Shown one piece after another: positions 39,774-48,073 of a stretch of 64,000 bases of DNA (positions within the stretch are counted from its first letter, which is position 1; each line of letters begins with the position of its first letter). The translations under genes and the position numbers were made by a program. Source of the DNA: Martelella sp. NC20 (lineage in GTDB: Bacteria; Pseudomonadota; Alphaproteobacteria; Rhizobiales; Rhizobiaceae). The DNA is taken from NCBI RefSeq assembly GCF_013459645.1, contig NZ_CP054863.1:199341-263340 (forward strand), given 5' to 3'. Below the pieces are notes generated by a model that was given only the letters and a program-made list of their open reading frames with translations, did no database searches and had not been told where the DNA came from.

Positions 39774-41735
39774 CTATTCAGCGGCTGTTTTCAGGAATGC
39801 CGGAAGCACGTCTGGTTCCGGATTTTCGGCTGGGGTTTGCTGCTGTTCATCAGATATCTCGAAGGCCATGCCCTCGGGCAACCAACGCGCTGTGCGTCGA
39901 GCCGTTTCCGGATCGATGCCGACACACTCGTCAGCGCCTTCCCGGAAAGCAGCTTCCATCGAGGCGGCCAGCGCGTTTTTCTTGAAATCGCGACGTTCAT
40001 CGGCCCACTTCTGCCCGATCACATCAGCTGCAACGGCAAGGGCGTGCTTTTTGGGAACGCGCGACCAGTAATTCTTCGCGTCCGGACGCCAGCAATAGGC
40101 AACGTCAGTTTTGCAGCGGTGACCAATTTCCTCGACAACGGGCGCGCTGTGGTCGTCATTCGCCAACTGCTGCTGAACAGCTTGTGCCGTCGCCCAGGCG
40201 AACAGCGCCTGCTTCTTTTCGATCGGCAGGGCGGACATCGTGTTGAAGTCCTGAGGGGTTTCGAGCGAGATCCACGACAAGTCGAGCGTCCCCTTGATCT
40301 CGTCGAGCATCGCAGCCGCGACCGTGTCCTCCAGATATTCACGGCTCTTGAACACTTCCGCCTGACGCATCGAGATGTCGATCGGTGCGGCGGCATAGGC
40401 GATGGGCAGGCGGACGATCATCGAATAGAGCATCGCGTCGAACGCGGTTTGATAGTCGCTCGCAAGGTGAGCCTGCAGGTTCTGGTGCCTGATGGCGCGC
40501 AGATCTGCCGAAAGAGAATTCGACACGCCAGCTTCTTTGCGCTTTTCCTCGGCTGACATCGCTTCAGAACCTTCAGAGCGAACCTGCTGTGGCTTGTCGT
40601 TCGGATGCACCAGACCGGTCTCAACCCTCAACGCTCCGCGGTGATCGATGGACACAACGCAGCCTGCCCGGGCGCGCTGTTCATCGGTGTATTCCGACCG
40701 CTTCACGTCTGCGGATAGCGCCTCCAGATCGTTATGGAGTTGATCCCAGCGCGCCTGCACCTCGTCGGTCCAGGCCTCCTCGCCGATCTCCTCCATCTGC
40801 TCGATCTCGCCGTTCAAGGCATCGAGCTTGGCCTGATCCTCGGGGGCCGGCCCGACGGGGAGGGGGTATTCGCGACCATAGCGCATATACTGGTCATAGG
40901 TGACCGAGAGATGCACATCGACCCACTTCCACTGACCTTTCAGCTTCTCGGCCTCCGCGTTCAATGCCTCGGTCGCCAAACGATGCAACAAAGCAACATC
41001 TTCAAGAACAACGTCATCATCGTCGGAAAACAGATCCTTGCGCAGTGCACCACCGGCCGCAGCATAGGCGTCGACGCCAACGAATTGTGCGACCGGATCA
41101 GTCGTCGCAACCTCGTTCTCTGTAGCCAGGTGGCGAACCTGATAGGGGTTGATGCCGTGATAGGTAGACCTGAGCTGTTCGAAGATCTCGACCTGCCGGC
41201 TCCGGTCCTTGCAGATCGTGAACGCCGTCAGCGCGTCCAGGGAGAGTTCGTCGTTGCGAAAAGCCGTGAGAAGAACCGGATCGACCTCGGCCAGTTTGAG
41301 GCGGCGCTGCACGAGGTTTTCGGTGACGCCGAACTGGTTGGCGATCTCGGTCGTCTTGAAGCCCTTTTCGACCATGGCCGCAAAGGCTTCATACTGGTCG
41401 GCGGGATGCATATTGGCACGCACGACGTTTTCTGTCGTGGAGCTGATGAGAGCCTGCTCCTCGGTTTCGACCTTGCAGGGTACGGTCGTGTCGGCCGGCA
41501 GCGCGCCTTCTTCGATCAGCGCCTGCAGCTGCTTCAGCCGGCGGCCACCGCCATGGACCAGGAACTTGTTCTTGCCTGCGGGATAGACGAGCAGGTTTTG
41601 CTTGATGCCGCCGTCGGCTTTGATCGAGGCTTTCAGCTCCGCATCGGCGGCCGCACCGGCCTCGGTCTTCCGAACGTTGAGCGGGCTGAGCGTGAGCTGC
41701 TTGAGGGGGATGATCTTGATGGCGTTAGAGGTCAT
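39774..41735 (-). CDS. Large ParB/Spo0J-like protein
   Basis: A 653-residue protein from ATG 41735 (GGAG 7 bases upstream). The N-terminal ParB nuclease/CTPase-like domain has LKQLTLSPLNVRKTEAG, GIKQNLLVYPAGKNKFLVHG, GRRLKQLQAL and ENVVRANMHPADQYEAFAAM; the helix-turn-helix KTTEIANQFGVTENLVQRRL follows. The long C-terminus (residues about 300-653) is family-typical for the plasmid group resembling KorB-like/YefA-type ParB proteins, of unknown function. It is not the repABC partition protein (repB is separate). It may act as a DNA-binding regulator or nuclease. Confidence 0.88.
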   Translation of the reverse strand: MTSNAIKIIPLKQLTLSPLNVRKTEAGAAADAELKASIKADGGIKQNLLVYPAGKNKFLVHGGGRRLKQLQALIEEGALPADTTVPCKVETEEQALISSTTENVVRANMHPADQYEAFAAMVEKGFKTTEIANQFGVTENLVQRRLKLAEVDPVLLTAFRNDELSLDALTAFTICKDRSRQVEIFEQLRSTYHGINPYQVRHLATENEVATTDPVAQFVGVDAYAAAGGALRKDLFSDDDDVVLEDVALLHRLATEALNAEAEKLKGQWKWVDVHLSVTYDQYMRYGREYPLPVGPAPEDQAKLDALNGEIEQMEEIGEEAWTDEVQARWDQLHNDLEALSADVKRSEYTDEQRARAGCVVSIDHRGALRVETGLVHPNDKPQQVRSEGSEAMSAEEKRKEAGVSNSLSADLRAIRHQNLQAHLASDYQTAFDAMLYSMIVRLPIAYAAAPIDISMRQAEVFKSREYLEDTVAAAMLDEIKGTLDLSWISLETPQDFNTMSALPIEKKQALFAWATAQAVQQQLANDDHSAPVVEEIGHRCKTDVAYCWRPDAKNYWSRVPKKHALAVAADVIGQKWADERRDFKKNALAASMEAAFREGADECVGIDPETARRTARWLPEGMAFEISDEQQQTPAENPEPDVLPAFLKTAAE

Positions 41736-41968
41736 TCTTGTTCTCCGGTATCGGCCGGGAGGAAAGATTTTCTCTCCTTTTGGAAGCCCGGCAACCGGGC
41801 TTCGCTGAACTCTTCCTCTGTCTATTAGTGAAAACGAAACAGCTGGCAAAATCAACGTTTCGGTTGCCTTTTGTTCTTTCATATGTTGCATAAGCTTCGT
41901 TGCGGACATTTCGCAGCCAAGGCCCCCACTTTGGCGAAACCCCTGTACGAGGCAGGCGCCGCAACAAA

Positions 41969-42000
41969 AAACGGGCTTCGCCGCTGCGCGAAGCCCGTTT
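41969..42000 (-). terminator. Strong Rho-independent terminator after the sigma/anti-sigma operon
   Basis: AAACGGGCTTCGC-CGCTGC-GCGAAGCCCGTTT is a 13-bp perfect stem with a 6-base loop. On the minus strand it is followed by a T-run (TTTTTTGTTGC). It lies 23 bases after the anti-sigma stop. Confidence 0.88.
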
Positions 42001-42022
42001 GGTTTCGATGCCTATAGCGCGT

Positions 42023-42874
42023 CTAGTTTTCAACCGTGGGTGCCACGAAATCAGAAGAGGCGGGGCCCAGTGGTTTATCAACCGAGGCCGCGATTGTTGA
42101 TTCCGGCTTCGTAAAGTGCAGCCCTCGGATCGATGCCTCCACCGTATTGGCGATACGATCCGCATCCAAATCTTCAGCATCGGTGGTCAAGGCGACAGTC
42201 ATGGGGCCAACGCTCATGAAATGCGCTATGGTGTCGCCACTTTTGTTAACTTCGGTTCGGCTTCTGACCATGTCTTGCGAAGGCTGCATGAAGATTTTCA
42301 GAGTTTTCCCGTTCGCACCTTGATAAGTCAGACGAACGACGCCGTCCTGCGGCGTGGTTGGCTCTACTCGCGACACGAGCCGGTACCCTTCAGATGAGAG
42401 ATCAGGAGCGGGAAATGCGAGCCAGAGCCGATTTTCAAGCGACCCCGCCTGGGCCGTCACCGTTGATACCGGATGCGGGGAAATGGAATTTTCCGACAAC
42501 GTCACGGCATTCATGAACGCGGTGGGTAGCGTCGCTCTATGAGGCCGGAACTCATCATAGAAGTAGCCGAGCAGACCAGCGCCAGCCAGTGCGGCGGCCA
42601 GCGAGGCTGCCCTGGCAAGACTTGCGCCGGTGCGGGCCTGCCTGTTCCAGACTGCTGCACGCAGATGGGCAGGGACCGGCTCCACCTTATGGTTGAGGCA
42701 GACCTGCCGGAGAAGATCGTTCTGCCGGCGCACCTCCTCGACGAATTCCCGCGCCGTCGGATTGGAATCCAGGAAGGATTCGACGGCGGCCTTCCGTTCA
42801 GGGTCGTCTTCCAGCAACCCATCAGCGAATGCCAAGAGATCGAGTTCCTGTATCCTGTCTGATCTGGAATTCAT
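42023..42874 (-). CDS. Membrane anti-sigma factor
   Basis: A 283-residue protein. The N-terminal 80 residues (RIQELDLLAFADGLLEDDPE, REFVEEVRRQNDLL) look like an anti-sigma domain without the zinc motif; a membrane segment follows at about 86-104 (RAASLAAALAGAGLLGYFYD) and a periplasmic domain of about 175 residues. It overlaps the sigma gene by 4 bases. It should hold the sigma factor until an envelope signal releases it. The signal is unknown. Confidence 0.82.
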   Translation of the reverse strand: MNSRSDRIQELDLLAFADGLLEDDPERKAAVESFLDSNPTAREFVEEVRRQNDLLRQVCLNHKVEPVPAHLRAAVWNRQARTGASLARAASLAAALAGAGLLGYFYDEFRPHRATLPTAFMNAVTLSENSISPHPVSTVTAQAGSLENRLWLAFPAPDLSSEGYRLVSRVEPTTPQDGVVRLTYQGANGKTLKIFMQPSQDMVRSRTEVNKSGDTIAHFMSVGPMTVALTTDAEDLDADRIANTVEASIRGLHFTKPESTIAASVDKPLGPASSDFVAPTVEN

Positions 42875-43386
42875 TTCACGCGCCTCAGCAAGGTCGTTTT
42901 CGGGGATCGGGAACGGTTTTCCCGCAGGGCGGCCCGCCCTCTGGAGAGCCTTGATCGTACGGTGCCAACAGGCAGATCCAACAGTTCGGCAACCTCATCA
43001 TAAGCCATTCCATCAAGAGCGACGAGGAGTATGATTACGCGCTGGTCGGCAGGGAGGCGGTCGAGTGCCTCTGCGATGCCGATGCATTCAACCCGATCCT
43101 CCTGATCAGGCAACTGGACCGCGACCCTGTCGATCGCCTCCTGATCATAAGGCGTCGAGCCGGGTTTCTGCGTTCGGACGCGATCAATATAGGTCCGATA
43201 TAAAATCCGAAACAGCCAGGATCGCAAACGTCCCTTGCGGCCCCACAGGCGCCACTTCCTCAACGCGCGCTCCAGGGTATCCTGAACGAGATCGTCGGCT
43301 TCGTCCTGATCCCGGGTCAATGCGAAAGCATATCGCCGCAGATGCGGTATCTGCCTCTCGATCATCCACCGCAGGTCATCGCTCAT
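42871..43386 (-). CDS. ECF-type RNA polymerase sigma factor
   Basis: A 171-residue sigma factor with regions 2 (HLRRYAFALTRDQDEADDLV, DTLERALRKWRLW) and 4 (ALDRLPADQRVIILLVALDG, YDEVAELLDLPVGTVRSRL). It overlaps the anti-sigma gene by 4 bases. A GGAAC-N17-CGTC sequence precedes its own gene and a matching one precedes the divergent DUF4168 gene, so it likely regulates itself and that gene. The group resembles stress-type ECF factors of alphaproteobacteria. Confidence 0.92.
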   Translation of the reverse strand: MSDDLRWMIERQIPHLRRYAFALTRDQDEADDLVQDTLERALRKWRLWGRKGRLRSWLFRILYRTYIDRVRTQKPGSTPYDQEAIDRVAVQLPDQEDRVECIGIAEALDRLPADQRVIILLVALDGMAYDEVAELLDLPVGTVRSRLSRGRAALRENRSRSPKTTLLRRVK

Positions 43387-43421
43387 ATTTCTTATCCTGA
43401 CATTCAGTCGCTACAGCAACT

Positions 43422-43447
43422 GACGGGCCTGGACAGAAAAAAGTTCC
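43422..43447 (-). promoter_or_regulatory. ECF-type promoter candidate of the sigma operon
   Basis: On the minus strand GGAAC (43447-43443), 17 bases, then CGTC (43425-43422). GGAAC/CGTC-type elements are typical of alphaproteobacterial ECF promoters. It ends 36 bases before the sigma ATG at 43386. Confidence 0.65.
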
Positions 43448-43459
43448 CAAAAAAAGAAT

Positions 43460-43485
43460 GGAACCAATCATCGCCTGCCGTCGTC
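43460..43485 (+). promoter_or_regulatory. ECF-type promoter candidate of the DUF4168 gene
   Basis: GGAAC (43460-43464), 17 bases, then CGTC (43482-43485), the same geometry as the promoter candidate of the sigma operon on the opposite strand. It lies 81 bases before the DUF4168 ATG. Confidence 0.65.
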
Positions 43486-43566
43486 TGTTGTGTCGCCATG
43501 ATGGCAAATCAGTCAACCCGCGACGACATGCTGCCTGGTATCGTTGTTGCAAATTGAAAGGACGAC

Positions 43567-43968
43567 ATGACCTACCCATTCCAGAGAAAACTCGCCGCAT
43601 CCATGATTGCCGTTGCCGCATTCTCGATGTCTTCCACGGCCGTCTTTGCACAACAAGCTCCTGCGCCAGCCCCGACGCCTTCCGGCGCGCAGGGCTCGTC
43701 CGCGATCGATCAAGAGGCGATCGACAACTTCGCCGTGGCATCGATTGAAATTCAGCAAATCCTGGCCAAATGGGAGCCTCGGCTCAACAGCGCGCAAAGC
43801 GAGGCTCAGGTCCAGGAAATCAGGGAAAATCAGCAGGAAGAGCTGATGGCGGCGCTGCAGGCCAATGACCTTGATATCACGGCTTATAACACGATTCTTC
43901 AGGTGGCCAACAATGACCCTGAGCTCGCGCAGAGAATTCAGCAGCGGCAGCAACAGTTGCTGCAATAA
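43567..43968 (+). CDS. Secreted DUF4168 family protein
   Basis: A 133-residue protein with an N-terminal signal peptide (SMIAVAAFSMSSTAVFA, cleavage at about residue 28) and a proline-rich linker, then a helical Gln/Glu-rich DUF4168 domain (IDNFAVASIEIQQILAKWEP, NTILQVANNDPELAQRIQQR). The function is unknown; family members are exported and common in alphaproteobacteria. AAAGGA lies 5 bases upstream of the ATG. It is divergent from the sigma gene and has a matching ECF promoter candidate, so it is a likely member of the stress regulon. Confidence 0.82.
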   Translation: MTYPFQRKLAASMIAVAAFSMSSTAVFAQQAPAPAPTPSGAQGSSAIDQEAIDNFAVASIEIQQILAKWEPRLNSAQSEAQVQEIRENQQEELMAALQANDLDITAYNTILQVANNDPELAQRIQQRQQQLLQ

Positions 43969-44059
43969 CGGCTACCTCTATTCAAGAGAAGAGGAACCCC
44001 GCACCGGTCATGGCATATGGAACGCCGTGGCCGGAACAAAGCAGAAGGAGGACTGAACG

Positions 44060-44275
44060 ATGCGTAAACTGCTCACGCTGGCCTTTTCCGGGCTGATGCT
44101 CATGGGACTTGCCGCTTGCGGTGACGAGAATGCAGGCGACAACGCAAACAGTAACCCTGACATGACGGCTCCCGCGGAACCGGGCATGGCTCCGGCCGAT
44201 CCAGGCGGCGGCGCAACAACACCGCCGAGCCCGGGTGAGGGAACAAATCAGGGCTCCGGCTCCGGCCAATTCTGA
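44060..44275 (+). CDS. Small Pro/Gly-rich lipoprotein
   Basis: A 71-residue lipoprotein with signal LTLAFSGLMLMGLAAC (lipid Cys at 20) and a short disordered tail rich in Pro, Gly, Asn and Met. AGGAGG lies 8 bases upstream of the ATG. It follows the DUF4168 gene by 91 bases and may be transcribed with it. No family is recognised. A 13-bp hairpin follows the stop. Confidence 0.65.
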   Translation: MRKLLTLAFSGLMLMGLAACGDENAGDNANSNPDMTAPAEPGMAPADPGGGATTPPSPGEGTNQGSGSGQF

Positions 44276-44294
44276 AAAATTCTTGACAATAGCA

Positions 44295-44326
44295 GGGACG
44301 GAACCGGTCTCCTCCGGTTTCGTCCC
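44295..44326 (+). terminator. Hairpin terminator candidate after the small lipoprotein
   Basis: GGGACGGAACCGG-TCTCCT-CCGGTTTCGTCCC forms a 13-bp stem including one G-U pair. It starts 20 bases after the lipoprotein stop. A T-run is missing, so it may be a weak terminator or mRNA-stabilising hairpin. Confidence 0.55.
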
Positions 44327-44460
44327 GTAGCCTATCAACTTCAGTGGGTCCATTCAGGTGCTATCGCTGGAAAGCGGCGACCCGGCGGGCGGAACTCAAG
44401 CACCAATGACCGACGAGATTCCGAACTGCTGATATGCGAATCAAACAAGGTAATGGTGTA

Positions 44461-44625
44461 ATGTATAGAACTGCGATGTGTTTAATTTTTGGTGTTGCTT
44501 TCCTAGGATTGACCGCCTGCAACGGCAACCAGACGAAGCCGGTCAATGGATCTTATTCCTCCACTGGCTTTGACAGCAGCGCGCCCGTCAAGGTGAACCC
44601 TGACGCAGGGGGAAGTCCTTTCTGA
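44461..44625 (+). CDS. Small lipoprotein
   Basis: A 54-residue product from ATG 44461: a lipoprotein signal MYRTAMCLIFGVAFLGLTAC (lipid Cys at 20) and a Ser/Gly/Pro-rich tail with no known domain. An alternative ATG lies at 44434. It is near the other small envelope genes of this region; no family recognised. Confidence 0.5.
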   Translation: MYRTAMCLIFGVAFLGLTACNGNQTKPVNGSYSSTGFDSSAPVKVNPDAGGSPF

Positions 44626-44871
44626 TCTACACATGTCGCGGTCTGCCTCCGAGGGATCGCAATCCTGTCCAGGCCGGGAACTTTTGACACGGGCGAGGAT
44701 CGCGATTGTCGCCAGCCTAACCTGGCTTATGTGATGTCGGTGATCCACCTGCATCAGCTTTGATCCGACTACCACCTGATAGTGCGGATCCGTTTCGACC
44801 CCGGTTCCCGGCCACGGGCGCGCTTTCCGACCGTCGACACATGCTTCCATTGTTCGAACGGAGAACAACAG

Positions 44872-45504
44872 ATGAGCAGGGTTTCCACAGCTATTGCCTT
44901 CGCTGGATTTTTGTTTGCGGGTGCGAGCTTCGCCGAGGACTACAGATGCGCCAGCTTCGCGAATGACCTTGACGAGCAGGCGAGCGGGCAGATTGGCGGT
45001 GAGGCGAGCGCTGGTTATCAATTTGCGGTGTCACAGGGCATCGTTGATGGCGTATTTGCAGCCAGCCGGAGAACGACACTGGCAGGCCCGCAGAACCAGA
45101 CGCGTGAGCAGTTCAGGCAGGCTGTTGCCGGCAGGTGTTCCAGTCATCCCGATGAGACCGTCGAAGAGGCTGCGCTCACCGTTTCCGGGCTGCTTCCGGA
45201 CGCTGCCGAGTATCGGCACCTGTCACTACTTGAGTTCAATTTTACGAAGAGTGCCATCGTGGGAGAGAAAGTGTCGCTATCCGGAAGTCTCCTGGTCAGC
45301 AGCAGCACTGCGACCCTTTTCAGCGAAGGGTCGAATACCGACTCGATCAAAATCGATATAGCACAGCTCGCTCGCGCCGATCGGGAATACCTTCTGGAGA
45401 ACTGCACCGATTTCTGTCAGATCACTATAAATGGCACAGTATCAATGATGAAGTTCAGCGAAGGCCTGACGGCTGATAGCATTGAGTATGTTGACTTGCG
45501 TTAA
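44872..45504 (+). CDS. Secreted protein of unknown function
   Basis: A 210-residue protein from ATG 44872 (GGAG 9 bases upstream). It starts with a signal peptide (STAIAFAGFLFAGASFA) with cleavage near residue 20. The mature part has four to five Cys (YRCASF, GRCSSH, LENCTDFCQI) and no family I know. The last part (LLENCTDFCQITINGTVSMM) is beta-like and could belong to a binding domain. A 35-bp palindrome lies 122 bases downstream. Confidence 0.6.
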   Translation: MSRVSTAIAFAGFLFAGASFAEDYRCASFANDLDEQASGQIGGEASAGYQFAVSQGIVDGVFAASRRTTLAGPQNQTREQFRQAVAGRCSSHPDETVEEAALTVSGLLPDAAEYRHLSLLEFNFTKSAIVGEKVSLSGSLLVSSSTATLFSEGSNTDSIKIDIAQLARADREYLLENCTDFCQITINGTVSMMKFSEGLTADSIEYVDLR

Positions 45505-45625
45505 TAGTTTCCCTGCTCTGACCGCCTACTTTCGCAGACTGAAGAGCTCTCCCGCGGCGAACGACGATGGCACCCGCACAGAATGGAATTTTACCAGCGG
45601 CTCAGGCGAAGCGTTTTCAAAAACT

Positions 45626-45660
45626 GTCAATCTGCGTTGTAATTTACAACGCCGATTGAC
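45626..45660. repeat. 35-bp near-perfect palindrome
   Basis: Two 17-base arms (GTCAATCTGCGTTGTAA and its partner GTCAATCGGCGTTGTAA read on the other strand) surround one central T and match at 16 of 17 positions. It lies between the convergent genes ending at 45504 and 45694. It could be a bidirectional terminator, an operator or a recombination site. No T-run flanks it. Confidence 0.8.
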
Positions 45661-45693
45661 ATACCAATGCCGACCACCCTACGCCTCAAAGGT

Positions 45694-45909
45694 TCAAATT
45701 CTATTGCCCTTAATGATGTGGCGAATACCCCATCCCGCCGCCGCGATGAGTCCAGCGAGCATAATCAACAGAATCATGCTCTGGGCTTCGACGCCGCCGC
45801 GCCGGCCGCTATCAAAAATTTGGATCAGCGTCACCACGGTCACAATCGCAATCAGGCCTGCAATCAAAAGGCAACCCCAGAATAACCCATCGGCAAGTTT
45901 ACGAAGCAT
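45694..45909 (-). CDS. Small two-segment membrane protein
   Basis: A 71-residue product from ATG 45909, which has GGAG 6 bases upstream. It has two hydrophobic segments (LFWGCLLIAGLIAIVTVVTL and MILLIMLAGLIAAAGWGI) around a short charged loop, and a basic tail. Such small integral membrane proteins are frequent in envelope-stress regulons; no family is recognised. A similar-sized two-segment gene lies 205 bases upstream on the same strand. Confidence 0.55.
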   Translation of the reverse strand: MLRKLADGLFWGCLLIAGLIAIVTVVTLIQIFDSGRRGGVEAQSMILLIMLAGLIAAAGWGIRHIIKGNRI

Positions 45910-46066
45910 TCCGCTCTCCAATTTGCGCGTGATCTTCGTTAAATAAGCATTACATCTTATTCAAGGTTTCAGTTTCTTGGCGGGCTTTTTTGCTCGGCGT
46001 GCGCGCCTACCGTTTAAATATCAAAAAAAAGCCGATTTCATTTCTAGCAGTGCCCCCAGATGTCAA

Positions 46067-46091
46067 TTGCCAGCGCTTGGCACGCTGGCAA
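46067..46091. terminator. Perfect hairpin between small membrane genes
   Basis: TTGCCAGCG-CTTGGCA-CGCTGGCAA has 9-bp perfect arms with a 7-base loop, 22 bases after the stop of the minus-strand gene at 46114-46326. No T-run follows on that strand, so termination is only a guess. Confidence 0.45.
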
Positions 46092-46113
46092 GGTCCGCGT
46101 TAACAGTTCACTC

Positions 46114-46326
46114 TTAGTCGCGGATGCTCCAAAATATGAACCATATGAAAAACGCCAATGCAATCACGGCGGCTCCCCCATATGCCCATAGTCGCCAACC
46201 TTGATCGGAGATCAGATAAGCAATCCCGAACAGAAGCGCTCCGAATTCAGCGGTTATAAGAAGCGAGGCGCAGATAGCATCTGCTAAGGTATTGATGGGA
46301 TCAGACTCTCTACGCGATCCCATCAC
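46114..46326 (-). CDS. Small two-segment membrane protein
   Basis: A 70-residue protein with two hydrophobic segments (ICASLLITAEFGALLFGIAY, and AYGGAAVIALAFFIWFIFW) and a charged N-terminus. No family recognised. It may be related in kind, not clearly in sequence, to the gene at 45694-45909. Confidence 0.45.
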   Translation of the reverse strand: MMGSRRESDPINTLADAICASLLITAEFGALLFGIAYLISDQGWRLWAYGGAAVIALAFFIWFIFWSIRD

Positions 46327-46499
46327 ATCTGCATCCCGATATGATGAAAAGGCTTTGACCTAGTCGCTGGCAGAACAGATAGTCCGGATTCTGAATCAAT
46401 TCTTACAAATACGCGTAAGAAAACGCGCGTGGCAGCAAACGCTACCGCGAAAAACTTTAGCAGCATAGTTTCAATTCCCGTATCGTGTGAGTATCGCGA

Positions 46500-46528
46500 A
46501 CTATCGATACTGAAAGTTGATCGATAGT
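46500..46528. repeat. Short perfect inverted repeat beside the IS630 element
   Basis: ACTATCGAT and ATCGATAGT (46500-46508 and 46520-46528) are perfect complements across an 11-base centre, ending 8 bases before the left IS630 boundary. It may be the insertion target hairpin or a terminator. Confidence 0.5.
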
Positions 46529-46535
46529 CCCGCTT

Positions 46536-47618
46536 CTAGTGGTTTGATTCCAACGTTTGGAACCCTCGGTTTCGTGCGGTGATGATGTCCTCGGGATCGG
46601 CTTTCCAGACAAATGGCTTGGGACAGTCAGCATTGTATTCGCGCACGAAACGGTTGATTGCGGCCTGCAGATCGACGACGGAATGGAAGACCCCGTATTT
46701 GAGCCTTCGCCGTGTGAGTTTGGCGAAGAAGCCCTCGACGGCGTTGAGCCAGGAGCAGGATGTCGGGGTGAAGTGGAAGGTCCAGCGCGGATGGCGGGCG
46801 AGCCAGGCGCGGACCTTGTCCTTTTTGTGTACGGCGTAATTGTCGAGGATGACGTGGATGGCCTTGTCTTGCGGCACCTCGCGCTCGATGCGGTTGAGGA
46901 AGCGGATGAACTCCTGATGGCGGTGGCGCTGCATGTTCTGGCCGATGACCGTGCCATCCAGCACGTTGAGCGCGGCAAACAGAGTGGTGGTGCCGTGGCG
47001 CTTGTAATCGTGGGTCATGGTGCCGGCACGGCCCTTCTTCATCGGCAGTCCGGGCTGGGTTCTGTCGAGAGCCTGTATCTGTGATTTCTCGTCAACCGAC
47101 AGCACCACGGCATGGGCCGGCGGGTCGACATAAAGACCAACGATGTCGGTGAGCTTTTCGGCGAAGGCTGGATCGTTGGAGAGTTTGAACTGCCTCCAGC
47201 GATGCGGGCTGAGACCGTGAGCCTTCCAGATCGCCTGAACCGTCGAGGCCGCGATGCCGGCGACCCTGGCCATGGCGCGCAGCGTCCAGTGTGTTGCCTC
47301 GTGCGGCGGCGGTTCCTGCGTCAAGCGGACGATCTCGGCAACACGCTCCGGCGGGACCGGCGCCTTGCCGGGTGGCCGGGACCGGTCATGAAGCAGGCCG
47401 TCGACGCCCTCATGCATGAACCGCTCCTGCCAGCGCCACACACAGGTTTTCGACTTGCCGGTCTCGGCCATGATCGCCGAGGTGCCCAGACCATCGTCGC
47501 TCAGAAGGATGATACGTGCCCGCCAGACGTGCTTCTGTGGGCTGTTCGGGGCCGCGACGATGGCGCTCAATCGCTGCCGGTCGTCGGGAGATACCGTAAA
47601 GGAAATGTTGCTGCGCAT
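46536..47618 (-). CDS. IS630-family transposase
   Basis: A 360-residue product from ATG 47618 (a GTG at 47633 is an alternative). The N-terminal helix-turn-helix region (SDDGLGTSAIMAETGKSKTC) precedes a DDE domain: SVDEKSQIQ (first Asp), ILDNYAVHK (second Asp) and NAVEGFFAKL (Glu). LPMKKGRAGTMTHDYKRHGT is typical for this family. Its TAG stop overlaps the left inverted repeat. The gene looks intact. Confidence 0.93.
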   Translation of the reverse strand: MRSNISFTVSPDDRQRLSAIVAAPNSPQKHVWRARIILLSDDGLGTSAIMAETGKSKTCVWRWQERFMHEGVDGLLHDRSRPPGKAPVPPERVAEIVRLTQEPPPHEATHWTLRAMARVAGIAASTVQAIWKAHGLSPHRWRQFKLSNDPAFAEKLTDIVGLYVDPPAHAVVLSVDEKSQIQALDRTQPGLPMKKGRAGTMTHDYKRHGTTTLFAALNVLDGTVIGQNMQRHRHQEFIRFLNRIEREVPQDKAIHVILDNYAVHKKDKVRAWLARHPRWTFHFTPTSCSWLNAVEGFFAKLTRRRLKYGVFHSVVDLQAAINRFVREYNADCPKPFVWKADPEDIITARNRGFQTLESNH

Positions 47619-47689
47619 GCCGCAGACTCGCACATCTCAAAGCGGTTGGGAATCAACCAACGGACTCCTTTGATCCGATCAATCCACTA
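46537..47689. mobile_element. IS630-family insertion sequence, apparently intact
   Basis: An element of about 1.15 kb flanked by TA dinucleotides at 46537-46538 and 47688-47689. Terminal repeats begin GTGGTTTGATTCC on the left and GTGGATTGATCGG on the right (10 of 13 match). The single gene inside is a full-length IS630-type transposase on the minus strand. IS630/Tc1 elements duplicate TA. The right boundary coincides with the stop codon of the neighbouring minus-strand gene. Confidence 0.82.
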
Positions 47690-48073
47690 GCGCAACTTGT
47701 TACGACCGAAGGGAGGAGCACGCGGTTGATAGGCGGCGCCATTCTGCACGAACCAAAGCCCCGTCAGCGTAACGGGGCAGAACAGCAGAAACAACAAATG
47801 AAGAAGAGGCGGTCGAATATGGGCGGTCCGTCCGCCGGGCCACTTTCCAGGGTCATCAACTCTGTTGAACCTAGGACTATCCTGCGGGCGCAGAACTATC
47901 TCGGACAGGAGACTTGCTTCGACAATGGCTGCCCGGTCCGGAGAGATAGAATTGACTCCGGCAACGCCCCACTGATGGCTCATCTGCCCCAGGCTCAACT
48001 CACATGACAGGAGCGCTGTCAGAAACGCAAGAAGCAGAGCAATTGCTTTTCCTGTGACGTACAACTTAGTCAT
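47687..48073 (-). CDS. Hypothetical secreted protein whose 3' end meets the IS630 element
   Basis: A 128-residue frame with a signal-like N-terminus (AIALLLAFLTALLSCELSLG) and a later hydrophobic stretch (LLHLLFLLFCPVTLTGLWFV). The stop codon TAG is formed by the TA target site and first base of the IS630 repeat, so the original gene may have continued. I recognise no family. Confidence is limited by the low-information product. Confidence 0.4.
   Translation of the reverse strand: MTKLYVTGKAIALLLAFLTALLSCELSLGQMSHQWGVAGVNSISPDRAAIVEASLLSEIVLRPQDSPRFNRVDDPGKWPGGRTAHIRPPLLHLLFLLFCPVTLTGLWFVQNGAAYQPRAPPFGRNKLR

Noticed and set aside
44301..44324. GGAAC-N16-CGTC as a third ECF promoter
   Set aside because: It is part of a 13-bp hairpin after the lipoprotein stop, so the match is probably a by-product of the stem.
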